DNA from: an uncultured Clostridia bacterium
GTDB taxonomy: Bacteria; Bacillota; Clostridia; Oscillospirales; Ruminococcaceae
Reading direction: 5' to 3'
Assembly: GCA_947166945.1 (NCBI GenBank)
Contig: CAMVGH010000006.1
Span: 1 to 49,138, forward strand
Length of the DNA: 49,138 bases
A program made the translations under genes and the position numbers. Shown piece after piece: positions 1-8,181 of this stretch. Under the pieces are notes generated by a model that was not told the origin of the DNA, searched no databases, and saw only the letters and a list, made by a program, of their open reading frames with translations. How positions within the stretch are numbered: the stretch's first letter is position 1; each line of letters begins with the position of its first letter.

Positions 1-608
1 CCTATCCGGAGATCGCTGCAATGCAGACCAAGGCTGTCATCAAGGCTGCTATCAACGTTCAGAAGAAGCATGCTGACTGGACCGTTAAGCCGGAGATCAT
101 GATCCCGCTGGTCGGCGAAGTCAAGGAGCTCAAGTACGTTAAGGATGTTGTCAAGAAGACCGCTGACGAGACCATCGCTGCTGCAGGCGCAAAGCTGGAG
201 TATGAGATCGGTACCATGATCGAGATTCCGCGTGCAGCTCTGACTGCTGATGACATCGCTAAGGAAGCAGACTTCTTCTGCTTCGGTACCAACGACCTCA
301 CGCAGATGACCTTCGGCTTCTCCCGTGACGACGCCGGCAAGTTCCTCGGCGCTTACTATGACACCAAGATCTTCGAGAACGATCCTTTCGCTAAGCTCGA
401 TCAGACAGGCGTCGGCAAGCTCATGGAAATGGCTATAAAGCTCGGCAAGCCCGTAAACGACAAGCTCCACTGCGGTATCTGCGGTGAGCACGGCGGTGAC
501 CCGACATCCGTTGAGTTCTGCCACAAGATCGGTCTTGACTATGTATCCTGCTCGCCTTTCCGTGTTCCGATCGCTCGCCTCGCAGCAGCTCAGGCAGCTC
601 TTCGCTAA
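1..608 (+). CDS. ppdK: Pyruvate, phosphate dikinase, C-terminal part (5' end outside window)
   Basis: This is the C-terminal PEP/pyruvate-binding TIM barrel of pyruvate phosphate dikinase, which interconverts pyruvate, ATP and Pi with PEP, AMP and PPi in anaerobic glycolysis. The frame is open from base 3, and the internal ATG at 21 is not the start: the preceding codons read YPEIAAMQ, matching the family's YPEI..MQ segment. Diagnostic motifs are [16 protein letters not shown] and the catalytic-cysteine segment [13 protein letters not shown], followed by the usual end [20 protein letters not shown]. The stop at 606-608 is followed by an intrinsic terminator. The N-terminal nucleotide-binding and phosphohistidine domains lie upstream of the window. 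Identity is near certain. Confidence 0.96.
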   Translation, partial: YPEIAAMQTKAVIKAAINVQKKHADWTVKPEIMIPLVGEVKELKYVKDVVKKTADETIAAAGAKLEYEIGTMIEIPRAALTADDIAKEADFFCFGTNDLTQMTFGFSRDDAGKFLGAYYDTKIFENDPFAKLDQTGVGKLMEMAIKLGKPVNDKLHCGICGEHGGDPTSVEFCHKIGLDYVSCSPFRVPIARLAAAQAALR

Positions 609-642
609 GGAAAACAGCGTAACAGAATAAAGGCACAAAAAG

Positions 643-676
643 TCCCCGTACCGTAAAGGTACGGGGATATTTGTTT
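643..676. terminator. Bidirectional intrinsic terminator between ppdK and the kinase gene
   Basis: A 10-bp perfect stem (TCCCCGTACC at 643-652, GGTACGGGGA at 658-667) with a 5-nt loop is followed by ATATTTGTTT on the plus strand and preceded by an A-rich run (636-641) that becomes a U-run on the minus strand. It lies between convergent genes and probably serves both. Confidence 0.85.
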
Positions 677-690
677 ACATACAGCTCCGG

Positions 691-3426
691 TCAGGAGAGA
701 TAGCCTCTCCACTCGGCAATGATCTCTGCGATTGTATCTATGTCGCTTATCTCGGCGGCGTCTTTCAGCTTATCGAAGCAAGCCTGCTGCTTCTCGTCTG
801 AGTAGGAGTAACCGGACATCTCCTCGACCGCCTCATCTATCTGGAGGGTATCAAAGAATTCCAGAGCCTCGGAGAGCTTGTCGAGCAGCGGCAGTATAAG
901 CTCGTCGGTAGCGGGCTGGAGTTCCTTTTCTCCGACATCGGGAACATGGGGTCTGAGCACATCTTTCAGACTGCGGTAAACTTCGAGCATAGGCATTGTC
1001 TTTTCGCGGATAAGCGCCGTATTGCCCTCGTTTCCTGCCTGTTCAAGCTCGGCGGCAGTATCGGCAAGCTCCATTGCGCCTATCTGACGTGACGCGCTCT
1101 TCAGGGCATGCACCTCGACGGTGTACGCATGAATATCGCCCGCTTCGTAATGCTCCTGAATGGTATCGGCTTTCTTCTCGATAGAGACATAATATTCTTT
1201 CAGGACCGTCATAAACAGGTCGGCGCTTCCGAGCCGCTCTATCGCGGTCTTGGTGTCGAGTCCGTCTATCGGGATCTCCGGCTGGAGATACTGTTTATTC
1301 TGCTCCGCGGCCTGCGCGTCGGCAGCCGCCTGTTCCGCGGATATCGGGACTATCTTGTCTTTAGGCAGCCACTTGTGAAGCTTTGCTGTGATCTCCTTGA
1401 GATCTATCGGCTTTGCTACAAAGTCGTCCATGCCCTCGGAGAGAAACATTTCCTTCGCACCGCTTACCGCATTTGCCGTAAGCGCGATTATTGCCACATC
1501 ATCATATTCCGGCATGAGGCGGCGAATTATATGAGTCGCCTCAACACCGTCGATCTCCGGCATCATGTGATCCATGAATATCGCGTCATACTTCACCTGA
1601 TTCATCAGGTCTATAGCCTCGCCGGCGCTCTGCGCAAGGTCAACGCTCATCTTCAGAGGTTCAAGCAGACCCTTTGCTACCGTGAGGTTTACGCTGTTAT
1701 CGTCAACGACAAGCACTCTCGCCTCCGGAGCGACAAAGTTGAACGTTTCCTCTTCGGATTCATCGGTAAACAGAGTGATATTGCTGATGCCCATTGCGTT
1801 GTACAGTCCGAGTGAGTACACCGGCTTTCGGATCACATGAACATTGGGGAGCATTACCGAACTTCGGCTCGCATAATCGGCAACAGCAAGGCACTGTATC
1901 TCAGGGTGCTTTTCCAGATAGTTAAGCAGCAGATTGGTAAGTTCATTCTTGTCTATGATGAGGTACTGCGGCTCGTATGCCTCGATGTCGTCGCAGTTTT
2001 CAACCTCGACAAACTCCGCGCCTATACGGTCAAGGTCGCGGTGCATCTGGTCACGCACATACTCGTTCGCGATACATACCACAGTGCGCGGCTTGTTCTC
2101 CGGTATCGGCACGGAGGGCATTCTGTCAACTACCTTCTGGGGTATCTTTATGTAGAATGTAGTCCCCTTGTTATACTCCGAGTCGAAGCGTATGCTTCCG
2201 CCCATAAGATCGAGCAGCTGGCGCGTTATGGCAAGACCGAGACCTGTACCCTCCACATTTCTGTTACGCTTGCTGTCAACCTGCTGGAAGGAATTGAACA
2301 GTTTCTTCTTGTCTTCGTTCTTGATACCGATACCCGTATCCCTTACCTCTATCTTGAGGATAACTTCGTCCGGAGCGGTGTCGCTGAACTCCGCCGCGAG
2401 TTTCAGGGCAACATTGCCCCGCTTGGTGAACTTCACCGCGTTGTTCAGTATATTTATCATTATCTGATGTATGCGGAAATTATCGCCGTACAGCATTCTC
2501 GGGATATCCGGAGCGATATCCATGGTGAATTCCACTTCTTTGTCGCCGATACGGGTATTCACTATGTTCGCGACATCATTCACGATAGACAGCGGCTCAT
2601 AGTTGTCGGGGATTATCTCCATCTTGCCGGACTCGATCTTCGAGAAGTCGAGGATATCATTGATTATGACAAGCAGATTTTTTCCCGCGACCTTTATCTG
2701 GTTGACGAAATCCCTCGCGTTGGCGGACATATCCTCACGCAGCGCAAGATCGACCATGCCGAGAACGGCATTCATAGGTGTCCGGATCTCATGGCTCATA
2801 TTCGCGAGGAAGTCGCTCTTCATCTTTGACGCCGCCTCTACCTCACGATTGGTCTTGTAGAGCATATAGTTCTTGTATGCTATGTCGGAAAGCACTCCCG
2901 CTATGGTATAGAGCGATGCGGCAGCCTTGTCTATGGTCTCCTTGTCAACTATGCGCACCTCGTGCACTGCCTTGACATACTCGTCCGGGTCTATATTCAG
3001 TTCCTCCGCGGTCTTGCGGAATTCCGAAAGCACAGGCGGCTTTGTCAGCACCTGTCCGCCGATGAACGAGCCTATCATCTTGCCGTTTGCCATGATCGGC
3101 GCCGCAAAATCCACCAGACCTGCATGGCAGTAGTATGAGCAGGGACCGCCGGTCTCCTGCGTTATCTCCGCACCGTGCTTGTCGCACTCGAAGCATCTCA
3201 TACACCCGAACAGTGAACGGCGGGTATATTTCATACAGAAATCCGTGAAATTAGATCCCTGCGTTACCGCAACGCCGTTCTTATCGGCAGTAAGGGCAGC
3301 CATGCCCGACATATCGGAAAACGCGTCCTGAATGCTTTGCAGCGTTTTTACATCTATAAGATCGGTAAGCCGGAAATCTTCCTCTTCCTCTTCGCCGATC
3401 TGCATCTTATCCATCAATTCAGCCAT
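691..3426 (-). CDS. Hybrid sensor histidine kinase with PocR sensor, receiver and HPt domains
   Basis: A 911-residue cytoplasmic multidomain kinase with no membrane segments. Residues about 20-190 form a PocR-type ligand-binding domain with clustered cysteines (C64, C75, C78, C81, C96, C100) and the CHAGLVDFAAPI motif; these domains bind small metabolites. HisKA follows with H212 in SHEIRTPMN, then HATPase (N-box NILNNAVKF; DTGIGI; GTGLGLAI). Residues about 447-545 look like a degenerate receiver. A full receiver follows (DD575-576, phosphoacceptor D619, K672), then an HPt domain with H773 in HALKSASR. The phosphorelay His-Asp-His is therefore complete inside one chain. It starts 18 nt after the response regulator's stop, so the two are co-transcribed. 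The ligand is unknown. Confidence 0.92.
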   Translation of the reverse strand: MAELMDKMQIGEEEEEDFRLTDLIDVKTLQSIQDAFSDMSGMAALTADKNGVAVTQGSNFTDFCMKYTRRSLFGCMRCFECDKHGAEITQETGGPCSYYCHAGLVDFAAPIMANGKMIGSFIGGQVLTKPPVLSEFRKTAEELNIDPDEYVKAVHEVRIVDKETIDKAAASLYTIAGVLSDIAYKNYMLYKTNREVEAASKMKSDFLANMSHEIRTPMNAVLGMVDLALREDMSANARDFVNQIKVAGKNLLVIINDILDFSKIESGKMEIIPDNYEPLSIVNDVANIVNTRIGDKEVEFTMDIAPDIPRMLYGDNFRIHQIMINILNNAVKFTKRGNVALKLAAEFSDTAPDEVILKIEVRDTGIGIKNEDKKKLFNSFQQVDSKRNRNVEGTGLGLAITRQLLDLMGGSIRFDSEYNKGTTFYIKIPQKVVDRMPSVPIPENKPRTVVCIANEYVRDQMHRDLDRIGAEFVEVENCDDIEAYEPQYLIIDKNELTNLLLNYLEKHPEIQCLAVADYASRSSVMLPNVHVIRKPVYSLGLYNAMGISNITLFTDESEEETFNFVAPEARVLVVDDNSVNLTVAKGLLEPLKMSVDLAQSAGEAIDLMNQVKYDAIFMDHMMPEIDGVEATHIIRRLMPEYDDVAIIALTANAVSGAKEMFLSEGMDDFVAKPIDLKEITAKLHKWLPKDKIVPISAEQAAADAQAAEQNKQYLQPEIPIDGLDTKTAIERLGSADLFMTVLKEYYVSIEKKADTIQEHYEAGDIHAYTVEVHALKSASRQIGAMELADTAAELEQAGNEGNTALIREKTMPMLEVYRSLKDVLRPHVPDVGEKELQPATDELILPLLDKLSEALEFFDTLQIDEAVEEMSGYSYSDEKQQACFDKLKDAAEISDIDTIAEIIAEWRGYLS

Positions 3427-3444
3427 ATTGTTTTGTTATCTCCC

Positions 3445-4200
3445 TTATGCGAGGTTCGCTACAGTAGCAAGCAGCATTTCCATATTTATCGGTTTAAGCA
3501 GATACCCGCGGGGTTTGAGCGCCATTATCTCCTCTACCTTCTCACGCTCCGAAACACCGGTAAGGAAGCATATCGGTATGCGGTTGTAGGCTGCATTGGC
3601 ACGAAGCTTTCTGAAAACCTCGGCTCCGGTCATTATCGGCATCTCATAGTCAAGAATTATCAGATCGACCTTATTCTGTGACAGGAACTTCTCCACCATT
3701 ACGCCGTTGAGCATCGCTGTGACATCGTATTTGTCCTCCAGCGCAGATTTGATAGTCTTGAGCATGAGCCTGTCATCGTCCACGACAAGGATACGTTTCT
3801 TGAAATCGTCGTCTATCTGCTCCTCATAGCCCTTTTCCAGATAACTCTCGATAGTAAGCGCAAGGTTATCTGTGGATATCGGACGCCTGATAAGCAGATT
3901 TGCGGCATTCCTGTTGTTTTCCTCCAGTTCCCTGCACTGTTCACTGCGTGCGACTATGATTATCGGGCATTTGTTGTATGATACATGCTCTTTGAGTTTG
4001 GGAAGCTGCGCTATGGAATCCTCATAAGCGTCATCTATGAATATTACGTACACATCGGGCTTCATCATCTCAAAATGATTGGTGACATCTCTGAGGTCCG
4101 AGGTCGTGGAAAGTATCGTGAACCGCTTTCCCGCATACTGGAAGATATCCCTCATTATAGCCTGATTTGCGCCGTAATTTACAAGCACCTTATACTTCAT
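3445..4200 (-). CDS. Tandem receiver-domain response regulator without DNA-binding domain
   Basis: A 251-residue protein made only of receiver folds. The N-terminal half (about 1-120) is receiver-like with D56-D57 at the phosphorylation strand but lacks the usual acidic triad and KP lysine. The C-terminal half (about 136-251) is canonical: D141-D143 acidic pocket, phosphoacceptor D184 in LIILDYEMP, T214 and K236 in LLKP. No output domain is present, so it probably works by protein contact or as a phosphate shuttle to the HPt of the downstream kinase. First gene of the two-gene signalling operon; a promoter lies about 65 nt upstream of its start. Confidence 0.9.
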   Translation of the reverse strand: MKYKVLVNYGANQAIMRDIFQYAGKRFTILSTTSDLRDVTNHFEMMKPDVYVIFIDDAYEDSIAQLPKLKEHVSYNKCPIIIVARSEQCRELEENNRNAANLLIRRPISTDNLALTIESYLEKGYEEQIDDDFKKRILVVDDDRLMLKTIKSALEDKYDVTAMLNGVMVEKFLSQNKVDLIILDYEMPIMTGAEVFRKLRANAAYNRIPICFLTGVSEREKVEEIMALKPRGYLLKPINMEMLLATVANLA

Positions 4201-4265
4201 GCCTATTCATCCCCCCGAACGATATAATATCATAAGATAATATCGGACATTTTAAGTTACTATAA

Positions 4266-4295
4266 ATTATAACACAAATATATTAGCGTTTGCAA
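4266..4295 (-). promoter_or_regulatory. Promoter for the response regulator / kinase operon
   Basis: Reading the minus strand: -35 TTGCAA (4290-4295), 18-nt spacer, -10 TATAAT (4266-4271), in a very A+T-rich stretch. It gives a leader of about 60 nt before the 4200 start codon. Confidence 0.7.
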
Positions 4296-4350
4296 TTATA
4301 TTTCGGTAATTTATACAAATACGTCTCAATTTTCGGCGTTTTTAACAACA

Positions 4351-4384
4351 AAAAAACAGTCCTCCGGAAATTATCCGAAGGACT
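4351..4384 (-). terminator. Terminator of the S10-spc-alpha operon
   Basis: On the minus strand an 11-bp stem (AGTCCTTCGGA/TCCGGAGGACT) is followed by a run of U. One pair is a U.G wobble on the minus strand but a C.A mismatch on the plus strand, so it is built for the rplQ direction. It begins 17 nt after the rplQ stop. Confidence 0.9.
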
Positions 4385-4401
4385 TGCTTTTTCTGATGCA
4401 A

Positions 4402-4740
4402 TTAAACGAGCTCGATAACTGCCATTTCAGCACCGTCACCGCGGCGGGGTCCTACCTTGATTATTCTTGTATAACCGCCGTTTCTCTCGTTGTACTTGGG
4501 AGCGATCTCATCGAAGAGCTTCTTGGAGACTGCTTCCTTGGTAACGTATGCAAAGACCTGACGCTTGGAATGAAGATCACCCTTCTTGCCGAGTGTGATC
4601 ATCTTCTCAGCTTCACTTCTGACTTCTTTAGCTCTTGTAACGGTAGTTTCGATCTTACCGTTCTCGAGTAAGAAAGTAACCATAGCTCTGAGCATTGCTT
4701 TTCTGTGGTCGCTGGTTCTGCCTAACTTTCTCATTGCCAT
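4402..4740 (-). CDS. rplQ: 50S ribosomal protein L17 (bL17)
   Basis: A 112-residue protein with the family opening [20 protein letters not shown] and ending in the usual [12 protein letters not shown]. It binds domain III of 23S rRNA near the exit tunnel. An AAAGGAG site precedes the ATG. Last gene of the operon, 43 nt after rpoA, as in most bacteria; the terminator follows directly, so genes often found next (ecfA, truA, rplM) are not attached here. Confidence 0.97.
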   Translation of the reverse strand: MAMRKLGRTSDHRKAMLRAMVTFLLENGKIETTVTRAKEVRSEAEKMITLGKKGDLHSKRQVFAYVTKEAVSKKLFDEIAPKYNERNGGYTRIIKVGPRRGDGAEMAVIELV

Positions 4741-4783
4741 TATGGTTTCTCCTTTCCGACGGACTTATATGTCCCTGTCGATT

Positions 4784-5740
4784 TTAATCATCTTCGTTGG
4801 AGGCAAGGTCAAAACCGAGCGACTGAAGCTTTGCTCTGACCTCCTCAAACGACTTCTTGCCTAAATTCCTTACCTTCATCATATCTTCCTGTGACTTATT
4901 GATAAGGTCGTCCACCGTATTGATGCCCGCACGCTTCAGGCAGTTGAACGAACGTACCGAGAGGTCGAGATCCTCGATAGTCATTTCGAGGAGCTTATCC
5001 TTGCTCTTGTCGTCCTTTTCTACCATGAATTCGGTCTGCTGAGGTTCATCGGAAAGATCGACGAACAGTGCGAGGTGCTCGTTGAGGAGCTTTGCCGCGA
5101 GGGAAATCGCTTCCTTTGCGGAGATAGTGCCGTCTGTCCATACTTCGACTATGAGCTTGTCATAGTCTGTTCTCTGACCGACACGGGTGTTTTCTACGGT
5201 ATAATTTACCTTTAATACAGGTGTGTAGATGCTGTCAACAGCGATCACGCCGATAGGGGGATTCAGCAGAGCCTTGTTCTTTTCTGCCGAAACATAGCCT
5301 CTGCCTCTGTCGAAGGTCAGCTCCATGAAGAGCTTTGCACCTGCGCTCAGAGTAGCTATGTGCATGCCGGGATCGAGGATCTCGATCTCGCTGTCACCCT
5401 TGATGTCGCTGGCGGTGACTTCACATTCGCCTTCCGCCTTTATGCAGACATTCTTGGGAGCGTCGCCGTACATTTTTGCGATCAAGCCCTTGACATTCAG
5501 AATGATCTCGGTAACATCTTCCTTAACGCCGGGAATAGTGGAGAACTCATGCTGTACGCCGTCGATCTTCACTGCCGTTACCGCAACGCCGGGTAAAGAG
5601 GAGAGCAAAACACGCCTTAGGCTGTTTCCCAGCGTGTTGCCGTAGCCTGCCTCGAGGGGTTCAAGAACAAACATTCCGTACTTTCCGTCAGGTCTGAGCT
5701 TTACTATCTCTATCTCAGGCTTCTCAATTTTATCAAGCAT
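4784..5740 (-). CDS. rpoA: RNA polymerase alpha subunit
   Basis: At 318 residues it has the normal length. The N-terminal domain (about 1-230) carries the dimerisation segment [18 protein letters not shown], which starts polymerase assembly. A charged linker (about 235-250, [11 protein letters not shown]) leads to the C-terminal domain (about 250-318) with [18 protein letters not shown] and [12 protein letters not shown], which touches UP elements and activators. The start has a strong AGGAGG. It is separated from rpsD by an unusually long, structured 214-nt spacer. Confidence 0.98.
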   Translation of the reverse strand: MLDKIEKPEIEIVKLRPDGKYGMFVLEPLEAGYGNTLGNSLRRVLLSSLPGVAVTAVKIDGVQHEFSTIPGVKEDVTEIILNVKGLIAKMYGDAPKNVCIKAEGECEVTASDIKGDSEIEILDPGMHIATLSAGAKLFMELTFDRGRGYVSAEKNKALLNPPIGVIAVDSIYTPVLKVNYTVENTRVGQRTDYDKLIVEVWTDGTISAKEAISLAAKLLNEHLALFVDLSDEPQQTEFMVEKDDKSKDKLLEMTIEDLDLSVRSFNCLKRAGINTVDDLINKSQEDMMKVRNLGKKSFEEVRAKLQSLGFDLASNEDD

Positions 5741-5769
5741 TCCTTTAACCCTCCTGCTGTATTTGGTTG

Positions 5770-5911
5770 GGGGAACGCGGACGTCCCCTGCTTATTCTCT
5801 AAAGGGCATTTTGATTCATCTGACTCTTGTGACTGAACAAAGCTGCCCCGGTCAATTTTAAATCACGGTGATCGCGCACGAAAGGCGGCGTGATATAAGG
5901 TCTGACCGTGA
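5770..5911 (-). promoter_or_regulatory. Structured spacer between rpsD and rpoA, possible translational control element
   Basis: In an operon where most spacers are 10-25 nt this one is 214 nt. On the minus strand TCACGGT (5911-5905) pairs with ACCGTGA (5869-5863), enclosing ATCACGC/GCGCGAT (one mismatch), and CGGTCA near 5906 can alternatively pair with TGACCG near 5850. A GGGGA..TCCCC hairpin (5788-5770) sits about 20 nt upstream of the rpoA ribosome site. Function is not shown; an S4-type autogenous site or RNA-processing site are possibilities. Confidence 0.35.
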
Positions 5912-5954
5912 ATTAAAAATAACCGCCACGCCGGCAACAAATGCCGGAAAGCTA

Positions 5955-6551
5955 TTACTTGGAATAAAGCTCTATGATGAGGTGTTCTTCGATCTCATAA
6001 TCGAGCTCGTCACGCTGAGGTAACTTAGCTATCTTAGCTGTCATAGCTTCTTTGTTCACTTCGAGCCACGAGGGGATAAGTCTGCCGTCAACGGCTTCAG
6101 CGATCTGCGCGAACTTCGGGCTCTTCTTGCTCTTCTCGGAAAGTGCGATCACATCGCCTTCCTTGATACGATAGGACGGGATATCAACTCTCTTGCCGTT
6201 CACTGTGAAGTGACCGTGACCTACCAGCTGTCTTGCTTCACGTCTTGTGATAGCAAAGCCCGCTCTGAATACGACATTGTCAAGTCTGGATTCGAGAAGT
6301 CTGAGCAGGTTCTGACCGGAGATGCCCTCTTCCTTTACAGCCATTTCATAATAATGATAGAACTGCTTTTCGAGCACACCGTAGATGAATTTGAGCTTCT
6401 GCTTTTCCTTCAGCTGGAGTCCGTATTCGGACACCTTTTTTCTCTGGTTTGCGTTCTTATTTCTCTTTGTTTCCTTGCCGTATCCCATTACCATGGGGCT
6501 TATACCGAGAGCCTTGCATCTCTTGAGCACCGGCGTTCTGTCTACTGCCAT
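5955..6551 (-). CDS. rpsD: 30S ribosomal protein S4 (uS4)
   Basis: A 198-residue primary 16S-rRNA binder that nucleates 30S body assembly. It shows the S4 RNA-binding fold RLDNVVFRAGFAITRREARQLVGHGHFTVNGKRVDIPSYRIKEGD and the end HLIIELYSK (written here in overlapping parts of the same motif region, about residues 88-135). The N-terminus lacks a cysteine cluster, so it is the zinc-free form. ACGGAGG precedes the ATG. S4 is the usual autogenous repressor in this part of the operon, and structured spacers lie on both sides of the gene. Confidence 0.97.
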   Translation of the reverse strand: MAVDRTPVLKRCKALGISPMVMGYGKETKRNKNANQRKKVSEYGLQLKEKQKLKFIYGVLEKQFYHYYEMAVKEEGISGQNLLRLLESRLDNVVFRAGFAITRREARQLVGHGHFTVNGKRVDIPSYRIKEGDVIALSEKSKKSPKFAQIAEAVDGRLIPSWLEVNKEAMTAKIAKLPQRDELDYEIEEHLIIELYSK

Positions 6552-6591
6552 TGTGTAACCTCCGTAATTGTTTTAAAAAATATCGGTTTCC

Positions 6592-6675
6592 GTACTTTGC
6601 CTTCAGCCCGGCTTTTTTCCCGCACCGGCGGGGCAAGTACAATCGACACCGAGCACATTACTGTTAAAGCTCGGT
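6592..6675 (-). promoter_or_regulatory. Structured leader between rpsK and rpsD
   Basis: On the minus strand ACCGAGC/GCTCGGT (6675-6669 with 6654-6648) forms one hairpin. Downstream GTACTTGCC (6640-6632) pairs with GGCAAAGTAC (6601-6592), enclosing a CCCGC/GCGGG hairpin (6632-6619 region). The element ends about 40 nt before the rpsD start. Its position suggests an S4-binding autogenous control site, but I cannot match it to a catalogued model from memory. Confidence 0.4.
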
Positions 6676-6682
6676 TCCTTAC

Positions 6683-7090
6683 TCAGACGCGTCTTCTCTT
6701 GGGAGGACGGCATCCGTTGTGCGGTATGGGAGTAACATCCTTTATCATACGCACTTCAAGTCCTGCTGCCTGTAAAGCTCTGATAGCCGCTTCACGTCCT
6801 GCGCCCGGACCCTTTACATATACTTCTACTGTCTTGAGACCGTGCTCCATAGCAGCCTTTGCAGCTGTTTCCGCAGCGGACTGCGCAGCGAAAGGAGTGG
6901 ACTTTCTGGATCCTCTGAATCCCAGCTCGCCTGCACTTGCCCACGAAAGAGCATTACCCTGAAGATCGGTGATAGTAACGATCGTATTGTTGAAAGACGA
7001 CTGGATATGCGCTGCGCCGTTTTCGATGTTCTTTCTTTCGCGGCGGCGGCGGATAACGGCCTTCTTTCCGGTGTTCTTAGCCTGTGCCAT
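6683..7090 (-). CDS. rpsK: 30S ribosomal protein S11 (uS11)
   Basis: At 135 residues it is slightly longer than usual because of a basic N-terminal extension ([19 protein letters not shown]). The core has [15 protein letters not shown] and the diagnostic C-terminus [17 protein letters not shown]. It sits in the 30S platform near the 3' end of 16S rRNA and the E site. AAAGGGGG precedes the ATG; it follows rpsM by 16 nt. Confidence 0.97.
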   Translation of the reverse strand: MAQAKNTGKKAVIRRRRERKNIENGAAHIQSSFNNTIVTITDLQGNALSWASAGELGFRGSRKSTPFAAQSAAETAAKAAMEHGLKTVEVYVKGPGAGREAAIRALQAAGLEVRMIKDVTPIPHNGCRPPKRRRV

Positions 7091-7106
7091 TTATTAACCC
7101 CCTTTA

Positions 7107-7475
7107 TTATTTCTTCTTGTTCGCGATTGTCTTCTTGGGACCCTTGCGGGTTCTCGCGTTTGTCTTTGTTCTCTGACCACGGCAGGGCAGACCCTTGCGG
7201 TGACGTGTTCCGCGGTAGCAGTTGATCTCGACGAGTCTCTTTATGTTGAGAGCAACATCTCTTCTGAGGTCACCTTCAACGATGTAGTGTCCGTCGATGA
7301 CTTCACGGATCTTCGCCTCTTCGTCCTCGGTAAGATCCTTGACACGTGTGTCGGGATTTACGCCTGCTTTTGCGAGAATATCATTTGCGGATTTTCTTCC
7401 GATGCCGTAAACGTATGTGAGACCGATCTCAACACGCTTTTCCTTCGGGAGATCCACACCGGCGATTCTTGCCAT
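7107..7475 (-). CDS. rpsM: 30S ribosomal protein S13 (uS13)
   Basis: A 122-residue 30S-head protein with [20 protein letters not shown], the helix-two-turn-helix [12 protein letters not shown], and the basic tail [20 protein letters not shown] that reaches the P-site tRNA and the L5 bridge. AGGAGG precedes the ATG. It begins the S13-S11-S4-alpha-L17 block. Confidence 0.97.
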   Translation of the reverse strand: MARIAGVDLPKEKRVEIGLTYVYGIGRKSANDILAKAGVNPDTRVKDLTEDEEAKIREVIDGHYIVEGDLRRDVALNIKRLVEINCYRGTRHRKGLPCRGQRTKTNARTRKGPKKTIANKKK

Positions 7476-7506
7476 ATTTTTTTCCTCCTGTTATAATCGG
7501 GGCCGA

Positions 7507-7620
7507 TCAGCCCTGTCTCTGCTTATGCTTGGGCTCTTTGCAGATAACCATTACCTTGCCCTTGCGCTTGATAACCTTGCACTTATCGCACATAGGTTTT
7601 ACCGAAGGTCTTACTTTCAT
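7507..7620 (-). CDS. rpmJ: 50S ribosomal protein L36 (bL36), zinc-binding form
   Basis: A 37-codon gene found by translating the gap between infA and rpsM; the product starts [15 protein letters not shown] and ends PKHKQRQG. The ligands C11, C14, C27 and H32 of the C+ zinc form are present. The start has AAGGAGGG upstream. Its place after infA and before rpsM is the standard one. Confidence 0.96.
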   Translation of the reverse strand: MKVRPSVKPMCDKCKVIKRKGKVMVICKEPKHKQRQG

Positions 7621-7664
7621 TGTTATAACCCTCCTTTATAAGGTTACGTTGTTCCTGAGGGCGT

Positions 7665-7883
7665 TTATTTTGCTCTCCATGTGATCCTGCCCTTTGTAAG
7701 ATCGTACGGGGACATTTCCACCGTTACCTTATCTCCGGGAAGGATTCGGATAAAGTTCATTCTGAGCTTTCCGCTAACATGAGCGAGTATTTTATGCCCG
7801 TTCTGAAGCTCTACCCTGAAAGTCGCGTTGGGCAGTGCTTCAAGTATGGTTCCCTCTACTTCGATCACATCTTCTTTAGACAA
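7665..7883 (-). CDS. infA: Translation initiation factor IF-1
   Basis: A 72-residue OB-fold protein ([19 protein letters not shown] ... [11 protein letters not shown]) that occupies the 30S A site during initiation. The start codon is TTG at 7883-7881, preceded by CAGGAGTG; no ATG is available upstream in frame with a better site. TTG starts recur in this operon (rplO, rpsE) and may tune output. Confidence 0.96.
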   Translation of the reverse strand: MSKEDVIEVEGTILEALPNATFRVELQNGHKILAHVSGKLRMNFIRILPGDKVTVEMSPYDLTKGRITWRAK

Positions 7884-7928
7884 GCTTTGATCACACTCCT
7901 GTAACTTGCTGACAGATTTTATTCGTCC

Positions 7929-8171
7929 TCAACCCTTCGCCGACAGCTCCCGCAGCGCTCTTCGCAGAGCCTTGTCGGATATGCCGTCCGTCTCTGTCCG
8001 CATATCTGTGCGGGCAAGGTGCTTCGGGTTCTTTTTCTTGGGTCTTGCAAGCGGTCTTTCCTTGCCGTCGGCTACGAGCACGAAGTCCCCGTCGGTGCCG
8101 ACCACCGCGAGCAGGCTGCCTTTGTCGCGCCCTGCCCTGCTTATTACGACCATACCCTTCACAAGATCCAT
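7929..8171 (-). CDS. Small KOW-domain putative RNA-binding protein
   Basis: An 80-residue basic protein. The KOW-like segment is at the start (LVKGMVVISRAGRDKGSLLAV), followed by a basic linker RPLARPKKKNPKHLARTD and a charged C-terminus. Archaeal/eukaryotic L14e/L27e-type proteins share this kind of KOW fold. It sits between map and infA, 10 nt after map, a place where many Clostridia carry such a gene. It is likely a ribosome- or RNA-associated factor; its role is not established. Confidence 0.85.
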   Translation of the reverse strand: MDLVKGMVVISRAGRDKGSLLAVVGTDGDFVLVADGKERPLARPKKKNPKHLARTDMRTETDGISDKALRRALRELSAKG

Positions 8172-8181
8172 ACTTTCACCG

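Noticed and set aside
1108-2829. Two long plus-strand ORFs (235 and 330 codons) opposite the histidine kinase gene
   Set aside because: They mirror the codon bias of the real gene, have no ribosome site, and their products are low in recognisable motifs.
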